64,000 nt of DNA, from positions 2,418,001-2,482,000 of the forward strand of contig CBDHGY010000002.1 of assembly GCA_965263325.1 (NCBI GenBank). Direction: 5' to 3'. Position 1 is the first letter of the stretch. The number at the start of each line of letters is the position of its first letter. The notes beneath the pieces are model-generated. The model made no database searches, was not told the DNA's origin, and saw only the letters and a list, made by a program, of their open reading frames with translations. Shown one piece after another: positions 1 through 6,810 of the stretch. Source of the DNA: CBDHGY01 sp965263325 (lineage in GTDB: Bacteria > Pseudomonadota > Alphaproteobacteria > Caulobacterales > Hyphomonadaceae). The position numbers and the translations under genes are program-made.

Positions 1-48
1 ATGGCTGAATCCATTGCTGCTATCTGCGCGGCGTCTCGTGCAGGCTAA
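1..48 (+). CDS. C-terminal end of an upstream gene (partial)
   Basis: Frame 1 is open from the window edge to a TAA at 46-48 and ends in SIAAICAASRAG. The stop lies six bases before the GTG of the next gene, so this reads like the tail of a co-directional gene. The ending resembles the C-terminus of class I fructose-bisphosphate aldolases (SI-x-x-I-x-x-AS), but 15 residues are too few for a firm call. It could also be chance open frame. Confidence 0.3.
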   Translation: MAESIAAICAASRAG

Positions 49-53
49 TCTCC

Positions 54-287
54 GTGTTGGAGTTGCGCCCGAATTGCGAGCGGTGCGATTGCGATCTCCC
101 GGCGGATAAACCCGGCGCAAACATCTGCTCCTTTGAATGCACATTTTGTGATGACTGCGCCGCCGACCATTTCGGCGGCGTTTGTCCAAATTGCGGAGGA
201 GATTTCTCTGTCCGCCCGCTGCGTGTTGGTGCGATGCTCGAGAAATTTCCCGCCAGCACAGAGCGCGTGCTCAAAGCGCACCCATGA
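54..287 (+). CDS. DUF1272 small zinc-ribbon-like protein
   Basis: This 77-aa protein starts at GTG, six bases after the preceding stop. The start MLELRPNC is the characteristic beginning of DUF1272 proteins. Cysteines come in metal-binding-like groups: C8/C11/C13, C25/C29/C32/C35 and C44/C47, with H39 between them, so one or two zinc sites are likely. The function of the family is not known to me. It sits 38 bases upstream of thiE in the same direction and may be co-transcribed. The family assignment is recalled from the N-terminal and cysteine pattern, not searched. Confidence 0.75.
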   Translation: MLELRPNCERCDCDLPADKPGANICSFECTFCDDCAADHFGGVCPNCGGDFSVRPLRVGAMLEKFPASTERVLKAHP

Positions 288-325
288 CACTTGATTGTTT
301 TGCTGATCTCATCACATAGAGCGCG

Positions 326-997
326 ATGACCGAATACATCCCTCGCCCGCGAACACGCCTTTATCTCATAACGCCTCCGGTCATCGAAGATGTGCCAGCC
401 TTTGCTGCTTTGCTGGAGACGTGCCTTGATGCCGGGGATGTCGCGTGTTTGCAGATCAGATTGAAGCAAGGTGATGAAATTGACGTGAGTGCGACGCGCA
501 AGGTCGCGCAGGCAGTCACCGAAATGTGCCAGGCGCGAGGCACGGCCGTGCTGATCAATGACAGCCCAGAGCTTGCAAAAGAACTCGGCGCGGACGGTGT
601 GCATGTCGGGAAGACAGATATGGGCGTTGCTGACGCGCGGGAACTGCTAGGTCCAGAGGCGGTGATTGGCGCGACGGCTCATAATAGTCGTCATGATGGC
701 ATGATCGCGTGCGAAGCTGGAGCGGACTACGCCGCGTTTGGAGCGTTTTTTCCAACCGATACGAAAGACGCGCCAACAAAAGCAGATTTTGAAACTCTGG
801 AAATCTGGCAACAGATGATGGAGCCGCCATGCGTTGCTATTGGGGGCATTACGATCGAAAACGCGCAGAGCGTGGTTGAAGCCGGGGCAGATTTCATTGC
901 CGTTAGCTCAGGCGTTTGGCATCATCCGGATGGGGCGATCAACGCCGTGATTGCCATTAATGCTCTGCTTGATGAACTGGAAGAACAGCCAGCTTAG
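326..997 (+). CDS. thiE: Thiamine-phosphate synthase
   Basis: ThiE condenses HMP pyrophosphate with the thiazole phosphate to give thiamine phosphate in the cytoplasm. The 223-aa length is usual for the family. The TIM-barrel signatures are present in order: GVHVGKTDM (phosphate/Mg region), GATAHN, the YAAFGAFFPTDTK loop and the AIGGIT phosphate-binding turn near the end. No TPP riboswitch is visible in the short 5' spacer (288-325). The stop overlaps that of the convergent DUF4282 gene by four bases (994-997). No other thiamine gene is in the window, so this is an isolated pathway gene, as is common in alphaproteobacteria. Confidence 0.92.
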   Translation: MTEYIPRPRTRLYLITPPVIEDVPAFAALLETCLDAGDVACLQIRLKQGDEIDVSATRKVAQAVTEMCQARGTAVLINDSPELAKELGADGVHVGKTDMGVADARELLGPEAVIGATAHNSRHDGMIACEAGADYAAFGAFFPTDTKDAPTKADFETLEIWQQMMEPPCVAIGGITIENAQSVVEAGADFIAVSSGVWHHPDGAINAVIAINALLDELEEQPA

Positions 998-1461
998 TCC
1001 TCTTCGCCCATGAATACGTCTTCCACTATATTGTCGGTGGTTGATCCGGGTGTGCCGACACGGTCTTTGAAATAGATATACATTCGCTCGCAAAGAAGCC
1101 GGAGCAGCATAAGCGCGATGATCGCCGAAAGAGGCCCAATGGTCCAAACTCCAAGGACACCGAGGAAGTCGTCTGCGATGCTTCCGAGCGAGCGGATCAT
1201 TGTATAGAAAAGGCTGACTACAATCAGCAGCATACCAATATAATAAAGCGCGACGGTGAGCTGAAGACCGATCAATTCATCGAATGACAGGAAGCGCTTG
1301 GCCCAACCAATTGGATTGGTTTTTTCGAGTGCGACCCCGCCGAACTCGCGTGCGCGAAATGTCATCTCTTTTGCGCGGCGCTTAAATTCCTCATACTCTT
1401 TGTTTTCTGAGGAATGATCCGTATCAGCACTTGCAGCGTCGTTGCCGGGGTCGTCACTCAT
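994..1461 (-). CDS. DUF4282-like two-helix membrane protein
   Basis: The protein has 155 aa. The first 45 residues are acidic and charged (a cytoplasmic tail). Transmembrane helices follow at about 66-88 and 98-122, and the C-terminus is acidic. The core shares a pattern with the gene just upstream: FLSFDELIG here against LLSFDKMIA there, and LRLLCERMYIYF against LRVVCELYIVIF. Both match what I recall of DUF4282 membrane proteins. It lies 20 bases downstream of its paralogue, so the two are probably one transcript. Function is unknown; the long N-terminal extension distinguishes it from the short neighbour. Confidence 0.7.
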   Translation of the reverse strand: MSDDPGNDAASADTDHSSENKEYEEFKRRAKEMTFRAREFGGVALEKTNPIGWAKRFLSFDELIGLQLTVALYYIGMLLIVVSLFYTMIRSLGSIADDFLGVLGVWTIGPLSAIIALMLLRLLCERMYIYFKDRVGTPGSTTDNIVEDVFMGEED

Positions 1462-1481
1462 GTTTTGCTCCGAAGGAAAAC

Positions 1482-1778
1482 TTAACTTGCCGAGATGTTC
1501 TTCTCTTCCTCTTTCATTTTGCGCATGGCGGCAAGATTGTCACTAATCCGGAAGATGACGATATAGAGTTCACAGACCACTCTCAGAACCAGGATCCCGA
1601 TTGGAATACCGATCAGTGCTATGAGCGCCGCTCCAATATCGCCGCTGAACAGTGAACCAAAAAAGCGCCAGACGCCGAGAGCAAGAATGACCACAAGGCC
1701 AACATAATACAGAATTTTGATCACCAAGCCTGCGATCATTTTGTCGAAGCTCAGCAGCCGTCCCAAGATTCCTTCCAT
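1482..1778 (-). CDS. DUF4282-like short membrane protein
   Basis: This gene codes for 98 aa from the ATG at 1778, chosen because AAGGGG lies six bases upstream. An in-frame ATG at 1793 is possible but lacks a ribosome site. Two hydrophobic helices (about 17-40 and 48-71 in this numbering) are joined by a short Gly-rich loop, followed by a charged amphipathic C-terminal tail rich in Lys and Glu. It is a paralogue of the downstream 155-aa protein (shared LSFD-x-x-I and LR-x-x-CE motifs). The pair may form a homo- or hetero-oligomer in the inner membrane; that is inference. Confidence 0.7.
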   Translation of the reverse strand: MEGILGRLLSFDKMIAGLVIKILYYVGLVVILALGVWRFFGSLFSGDIGAALIALIGIPIGILVLRVVCELYIVIFRISDNLAAMRKMKEEEKNISAS

Positions 1779-1872
1779 TGGTATCCCCTTCATTGATATG
1801 TATAGGAATTTCGATACTGACCCATCTTCGGATCAAGAGTCGAGCAATTTCCCCTCTGGCGCGCTCTCTTAC

Positions 1873-1900
1873 TTGACCATGCCTTAAACGCAGACTACGC
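1873..1900 (+). promoter_or_regulatory. Possible efp promoter
   Basis: TTGACC at 1873-1878 is a good alphaproteobacterial -35 element. The -10-like hexamer 16 bases later (CTACGC, 1895-1900) is weak. The position, about 30 bases before the efp ATG, is sensible. Read by eye only. Confidence 0.3.
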
Positions 1901-1929
1901 CGCGCCCTAGCACTTATGGGAGTTCCTCC

Positions 1930-2496
1930 ATGGTTAAGATCAATGGAAACGAGATTAAAGTTGGCAACGTGATTGAGCACAATGGCTCAGTCTGGCGTGC
2001 TGTCAAAACGAACTCAGTCAAGCCTGGAAAAGGCGGCGCGTTCAATCAGGTTGAGCTGCGAAATCTAATGAATGGGTCCAAGCTGAACGAGCGCTTCCGA
2101 GCCTCCGAAACCGTTGAGAAAGTGCGTCTGGAACAAAAGACATATCAGTATCTTTTCGGAGATGATGATAAATTCACTTTCATGGATTCAGAGACATACG
2201 AACAGATCGAAATCCAGCGTGACTTTATCGGCGAACAGGGTGCGTTTCTTCAGGATGGCATGATGGTCGAGATTGAGTTCTATGAAGAAACGCCAATCGG
2301 TGTCGCCCTTCCAGATCAGGTCATCATGGAAGTGCTCGAAACCGAACCCGTTGTGAAGGGTCAAACCGCGGCGAACAGTTTCAAACCAGCGATGTGTGAT
2401 AACAATGTCCGCATCATGGTGCCGCCTTTTGTCGGTGTTGGTGAGAAGATCGTGGTACAGACATCTGATTCAACCTATTTGCGCCGGTCAGACTAG
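1930..2496 (+). CDS. efp: Translation elongation factor P
   Basis: EF-P binds between the P and E sites of the ribosome and rescues stalling at polyproline stretches. The 188-aa length is standard, with the three beta-barrel domains expected. The modification loop reads VKPGKGGAF, placing a lysine at residue 34, the position beta-lysylated by EpmA in many proteobacteria. The C-terminal signature region ends in TYLRRSD. GGGAG lies about eight bases before the ATG. The stop abuts the ATG of the next gene with no spacer, so the two are translationally linked. Confidence 0.97.
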   Translation: MVKINGNEIKVGNVIEHNGSVWRAVKTNSVKPGKGGAFNQVELRNLMNGSKLNERFRASETVEKVRLEQKTYQYLFGDDDKFTFMDSETYEQIEIQRDFIGEQGAFLQDGMMVEIEFYEETPIGVALPDQVIMEVLETEPVVKGQTAANSFKPAMCDNNVRIMVPPFVGVGEKIVVQTSDSTYLRRSD

Positions 2497-3309
2497 ATGT
2501 CCAAACCATCTCCTGTTGGCAATGTCATGATTGCAGCGGCCCGCGCGGCCGGAACCAGTCTCGCACGTGACTTTAACGAAGTTGAGCATTTGCAGGTCTC
2601 AAAGAAGGGCCCGGCGGATTTTGTTTCCAAGGCTGACATGCGTGCGGAAAAAATCATCTATGATGAGCTGTCCAAGGCGCGCCCGGGCTATGGCTTTGTC
2701 ATGGAAGAAAGCGGCGTTGTCGAAGGGACGGACAAAAACAACCGTTTCATCATCGATCCGCTCGATGGGACTCTCAACTTCTTGCACGGCCAGCCACACT
2801 TCGCCGTCTCGATTGGACTGGAGCGCGATGGAGAGTTGCTCACGGGCGTCGTGTTTGATGTTGCGAAGAACGAAATCTTCTGGGCTGAGACCGGGCGTGG
2901 ATGTTGGCTCGAAAATCGGAAGCTCCGCGTGTCAACGCGTGGCCGCTTATCTGAATCGGTTATTGCGACGGGCACACCCTGGTTCGGCAAACAGGAAAGC
3001 GCGCACGAACTTTTCTGGGGCGAGCTCGCCGCACTGACGCCTGCTTGCGCGGGCATTCGCCGCTATGGTTCTGCGGCATTGGATCTTGCCTGGGTCGCTG
3101 CCGGGCGGTTCGATGGTTTCTGGGAGCGCAACCTTAAACCCTGGGATATTGCGGCAGGCATCGTGCTCGTGCGCGAAGCTGGCGGTATGGTGAGCGAGAT
3201 AGACAATCGCGATGTCATGCAAACGGGCAGCATCGTCGCCGGTAATGACCCGATCCACACCAAGCTTTCTGACACGCTTCGCAAAGCCGACGCACTGCAA
3301 AAATTATAA
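2497..3309 (+). CDS. Inositol monophosphatase family protein
   Basis: This is a Mg-dependent sugar/inositol phosphatase of the IMPase (SuhB/CysQ-like) superfamily, 270 aa. The first metal motif is MEESG (E70), the second IDPLDGT (D87, D90) and the third PWDIAAG near residue 216. All metal ligands are therefore present and it should be active. Alphaproteobacterial members act on inositol-1-phosphate or related sugar phosphates; the exact substrate cannot be read from sequence. It begins on the base after the efp stop, an arrangement seen in other alphaproteobacteria as I recall. Confidence 0.9.
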   Translation: MSKPSPVGNVMIAAARAAGTSLARDFNEVEHLQVSKKGPADFVSKADMRAEKIIYDELSKARPGYGFVMEESGVVEGTDKNNRFIIDPLDGTLNFLHGQPHFAVSIGLERDGELLTGVVFDVAKNEIFWAETGRGCWLENRKLRVSTRGRLSESVIATGTPWFGKQESAHELFWGELAALTPACAGIRRYGSAALDLAWVAAGRFDGFWERNLKPWDIAAGIVLVREAGGMVSEIDNRDVMQTGSIVAGNDPIHTKLSDTLRKADALQKL

Positions 3310-3311
3310 TG

Positions 3312-3355
3312 GGCTAATGGCGAAAATTCGCCAAGAACGGTCGTTGACATTAGCC
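3312..3355. other. Branched inverted-repeat structure
   Basis: GGCTAATG (3312-3319) pairs perfectly with CATTAGCC (3348-3355). Between them are two small hairpins: GGCGAA/TTCGCC (3319-3324 with 3327-3332) and AACG/CGTT (3336-3339 with 3342-3345). Together they could fold as a three-way junction. It begins three bases after the IMPase stop and has no T tract, so it is not a standard terminator. Role unknown; it could be an mRNA 3'-end stabiliser or a decayed repeat. Confidence 0.4.
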
Positions 3356-3416
3356 GTTCGAATGTCCGAGTTCATCGAAAACAGTCACAGATGAACCGGC
3401 TTTGGGGAGCGTGCTT

Positions 3417-4655
3417 CTAGTTTTTAAACTCCGGTCGCTTTTGAAGGAGGGCTTGATCAAACACGTCATCTTTAAATAGCTTAGGATAGTACCAGGACCG
3501 AAGTTCAGCATGATAAGCTCGTACTCTCTGTTCATAAGCGAGGGATGCCAAGACATCAGTTTTCGCTTGTGATTGAAACAAACGTTCTGTCAGAACTGGC
3601 GGTGACAAGATTGCGAGGTAGCCCGATATTCGATCGCGCTTAGCGCGTCCGTTCTTGTACGCCGCGGAAAGCTCTTCCGCTCTCTGATCACCTACTTGTT
3701 GAAAGGCGTAATACCATTTCCATTCAAACGGAGCTTCCGTTTTGGCGTAGTCGGCGAGATCCGGGTGGCGCTCTACAAAGGGGTCGTAAGTTGCTTCTTT
3801 TGGTATATCCCAAGCATCATTCACCGCTTCGCGCTGGGTGAGCAAAATATCCCCACCGTCTGGAACCGGCACAGCGGCATTGACGCCTGCTTTAATTGCG
3901 CTCGGCGCGACGATGGCAAGAAGCATCCAAACACCGAAGAGCCCGACCAAATTTACAGAACTCGGCCAGCTCTTTGCTGTCACGAAGGAGGCTATGAGCC
4001 ACCAAAACAACAAATGAGCCAAGACGATAAGTGCGGCGATTAGTACAGTCATCATTGAAGCGCTGGCCACGGCACCGCCGATGAACAACGGTATGATCAA
4101 GCAAGCCCAAAGAATTGTCGTTCGAAGCAATGAACGATATCGCCAAAGGTCTTTTTCCTGCGCAGTTGATTCAAGCAAATCTAAGCGCCCCGCTGCCCGT
4201 TCTTTTGATCGCAAATCGTGCAACAGAAGTACCAAGAAAAGGGGCGCAAGCAGGCTCACCACGAAAGCAAAGTCGAACCGGCCGATTAAAGCGAAGTCCG
4301 GATTAACCGTATCGGTTTCATAAATCTGCCCTTCAAGCGCGAGCATTCGGATGCGATGTCGCCAAGGAGACACATCTCGTTGACCTAAAGCTGCAAACGC
4401 AAAGTGTGATGGCTCATCGTAAGTGAGATGAAACGAGTAGTATGCGGCGCTGCCCCAATCAGACTGATCTTTTGCGACCACTTCACGCTCAATTCTGTCA
4501 GCCTCAATAAGGCGGTCTATTTCAGCGCGCTGATTAGATATTTCTTGCAACCCAAGGAACACCGCGATGGCTGCCGCCATAAATGCCAAACCAAACCAAA
4601 GCAGCGCTGCACGGTCGCGCATGAGAAACCAGACTTCTCGATTAAGCGCGCTCAT
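3417..4655 (-). CDS. ABC transporter permease, DUF3526 family (second subunit)
   Basis: This gene codes for 412 aa from the ATG at 4655, which overlaps the stop of the preceding permease gene as ATGA; that overlap fixes the start. A first transmembrane helix (about 14-35) is followed by a large periplasmic domain, then a cluster of hydrophobic helices in the middle and a long soluble C-terminal part. This is the layout of ABC-2 type permeases with a DUF3526 domain. It is the last gene of the TonB receptor, ATPase, permease, permease operon. Such permeases work as pairs with one ATPase. The substrate is unknown. Downstream is a 107-base spacer containing the branched repeat. Confidence 0.8.
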   Translation of the reverse strand: MSALNREVWFLMRDRAALLWFGLAFMAAAIAVFLGLQEISNQRAEIDRLIEADRIEREVVAKDQSDWGSAAYYSFHLTYDEPSHFAFAALGQRDVSPWRHRIRMLALEGQIYETDTVNPDFALIGRFDFAFVVSLLAPLFLVLLLHDLRSKERAAGRLDLLESTAQEKDLWRYRSLLRTTILWACLIIPLFIGGAVASASMMTVLIAALIVLAHLLFWWLIASFVTAKSWPSSVNLVGLFGVWMLLAIVAPSAIKAGVNAAVPVPDGGDILLTQREAVNDAWDIPKEATYDPFVERHPDLADYAKTEAPFEWKWYYAFQQVGDQRAEELSAAYKNGRAKRDRISGYLAILSPPVLTERLFQSQAKTDVLASLAYEQRVRAYHAELRSWYYPKLFKDDVFDQALLQKRPEFKN

Positions 4656-6088
4656 GGCCTCACCCTTTGAGCCAGTACAATACCTGCTCCGGTTAAACCC
4701 ACGAACCAAATTAGCAGCATGAGAATGGGTGAGGATGCGTTCTTCCAGCGTTCGGGCGCAGGTGCTGGTAAGAACTCAAAGTCCTGCAGTACTTTCCAAT
4801 TGTCAGATGAGATGCGCGCGCGTCGGCTCTCAGCATCGCCTTGGTTTCGATTAATGTCATCTGTATAACTGAGCTCTTCAACATGGGCCTTGTTGAGGCC
4901 TTGAACAAAATCAATACGCAGCGCTTCCGTCTCGCGAAGAAAACGGTGATGCGTTCTCAAGCCTGTACTCGCGAGAGATTGCGATGCGTAGGATGTGGCC
5001 AATGTCGGGGATAACCAGCCAAACGCTTTCATGTGATCTGATTGGCGCGATTCCAATGTCATCTTCTCTTCGGCATATTTGTTCATGAGATGTGTTAGAT
5101 CAGCTTCATTTTTTTCCGCGACGAGGCCTCGATAGTTCATCGGCAGTTCCTCGATGCTGCTCACATCGTATTGGGCGAGCAAATTTACGCGGAATTTGTC
5201 GAAAGCAGGATCGGCGGCATTGTGACCGTCTCCGAGCGCTCGCTTCTCGGCCATAATTTGAAGATCAGTCTCGATCTTACTTGGTGCCGGATGCGCCCCT
5301 GCTGCCGACGCAACAGACACACGAGGAATGATCAACGTGGCGATCAACCAAAGCAAAACCAGAACAGCTAACGCTACTCCGCGCGACTTGGCCACGATAG
5401 AAACCAACGTGATCAAGCTCACCCAAACGAGCAAGTATGCTCCGTAAACACCTGTCAAGCCGAGGCTAATATATAGGGCTTCGCCATTTGCGCTTGCCCA
5501 AAGGCTGGCGATGGCCAGCGGCACCAAACTTATTGCTGCGACACCTGCAAGCGCTGACCACTTACCGAAGTATAGCCGCGTTCCGGAAATGCCTTGCGAC
5601 AGGACGGGCGCAAGCGTTCGTGCCTCACGCTCTCGAACAATAACCCCGTGCCCAATCGCGATGAGCAATAAGGGGATAAGCAGCTGGCAGACCTTGGCGG
5701 GCGTAAGCGATCCGAAGCCGCCAAAGTTTGCGCCTGCACGCTCTTCAGCAAACATCGCGGTGTTTTGATGATGGCCCTCAAGAAAGATTGATTGCCCCGT
5801 CACCGCGTCTATACCGGGATCAATGATCGCGAGTGGTGGCGGCGTGCGAAACGCATAATGTCCGTAATGCACCATTCGGTGGGGGTGGCGATCGGGCTGA
5901 GAAAGAAATGTTTCTTCGGCGACATGTTGTTGGTGCTCGCGGGCGTGCTGAGCCTCACTGACGCGCAATCCAGTGAATATGCTGGTCGCGATAAGAAGCA
6001 CTGCAAATATCATCAAGGCATACGACGCAAGGCGCGATCGCTTCCACAGCCTCCACTCGTCTCCGGCAATTGTCAGGATCTGGCTCAT
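4652..6088 (-). CDS. ABC transporter permease, DUF3526 family (first subunit)
   Basis: The protein has 478 aa. The start overlaps the ATPase stop as ATGA and the end overlaps the next permease as ATGA, so three genes are translationally coupled. It has an N-terminal helix (about 19-42), a large His-rich extracytoplasmic loop (residues 45-120; REHQQHV, HPHRMVHYGHY), a block of about five helices (130-270), a second soluble domain and a final helix near the C-terminus that ends QRVRP. The His-rich loop could bind metal, but this is only suggestive. It is a paralogue of the downstream permease and the two probably form a heterodimer. Confidence 0.8.
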   Translation of the reverse strand: MSQILTIAGDEWRLWKRSRLASYALMIFAVLLIATSIFTGLRVSEAQHAREHQQHVAEETFLSQPDRHPHRMVHYGHYAFRTPPPLAIIDPGIDAVTGQSIFLEGHHQNTAMFAEERAGANFGGFGSLTPAKVCQLLIPLLLIAIGHGVIVREREARTLAPVLSQGISGTRLYFGKWSALAGVAAISLVPLAIASLWASANGEALYISLGLTGVYGAYLLVWVSLITLVSIVAKSRGVALAVLVLLWLIATLIIPRVSVASAAGAHPAPSKIETDLQIMAEKRALGDGHNAADPAFDKFRVNLLAQYDVSSIEELPMNYRGLVAEKNEADLTHLMNKYAEEKMTLESRQSDHMKAFGWLSPTLATSYASQSLASTGLRTHHRFLRETEALRIDFVQGLNKAHVEELSYTDDINRNQGDAESRRARISSDNWKVLQDFEFLPAPAPERWKNASSPILMLLIWFVGLTGAGIVLAQRVRP

Positions 6089-6801
6089 GCATTCGCTCGT
6101 TCAGCAAAAGCGCGGTGGACGGTCTCTGTATCAATACCGCTTTCCGAGCGATCAAATGTTCCCACCAATTCGCCGCGCCTTAGCAGACCAACGCGGTCGG
6201 CGACTTGGCAAGCCCCGTAGACATCATGAGTTACCATCAAGATGGTTCGCCCTTCATCTGCAAGTTTACGAACAAGGCGATTGAACTCGTCAATGGCAAC
6301 AGGGTCGAGGCCAGATGTTGGTTCATCTAGAAGAAGGATGGGAGACTCTCTCAAAATAGCCAACGCAATCGCTGTCTTCTGACGCATACCTTTTGAATAA
6401 GTCTCCATGCGTTTTGACCGGGCATCCTTCTGGAGCGCCACCGCATCAAGAGCCTGATCCAAACCATCTTTCGATACCTTCAGTTTGGCGAGCGAGAGAA
6501 AGTACTTCAGATTCTCATATGCAGTCAGGTGTCCATAGAGTGTCGCGGCCTCGGGCAAAAAAGCGATCGCTTGTCTCGCCGCTGAAATACTATTTCTCAC
6601 CTCAGCTCCTCTAACGCTCACGGAGCCTGAAGCAGGATCAAGGAATCCAAGAAACGTCAGCAGCGTGGTGGACTTACCAGCGCCGTTTCCGCCGAGCAGA
6701 GCGTAAATCTCGCCCGGCGAAACACTAAAGGAAATGTCCTTTAGCACTGAGGTTCCAGAGCGCTCTACCGAAAGCGAATTCGCCTCAAGTGCATAGGTCA
6801 T
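6085..6801 (-). CDS. ABC transporter ATP-binding protein
   Basis: This 238-aa nucleotide-binding subunit powers the two DUF3526 permeases encoded next. Walker A is GGNGAGKST (about 37-45), the signature is a variant YSKGMRQK instead of LSGGQ, and Walker B with the catalytic Glu is ILLLDEPTSGLD; a D-loop and a switch His (VTHD) follow. The KGM signature is typical of ABC-2 exporter ATPases of the NosF/GldA type rather than importers, so export or membrane remodelling is more likely than uptake. It starts nine bases after the TonB receptor stop and is in one operon with it. Confidence 0.9.
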   Translation of the reverse strand: MTYALEANSLSVERSGTSVLKDISFSVSPGEIYALLGGNGAGKSTTLLTFLGFLDPASGSVSVRGAEVRNSISAARQAIAFLPEAATLYGHLTAYENLKYFLSLAKLKVSKDGLDQALDAVALQKDARSKRMETYSKGMRQKTAIALAILRESPILLLDEPTSGLDPVAIDEFNRLVRKLADEGRTILMVTHDVYGACQVADRVGLLRRGELVGTFDRSESGIDTETVHRAFAERANA

Positions 6802-6810
6802 GTAGGGCTC

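Noticed and set aside
288..325. TPP riboswitch before thiE
   Set aside because: The 38-base spacer is far too short for a THI element and no CTGAGA motif is seen.
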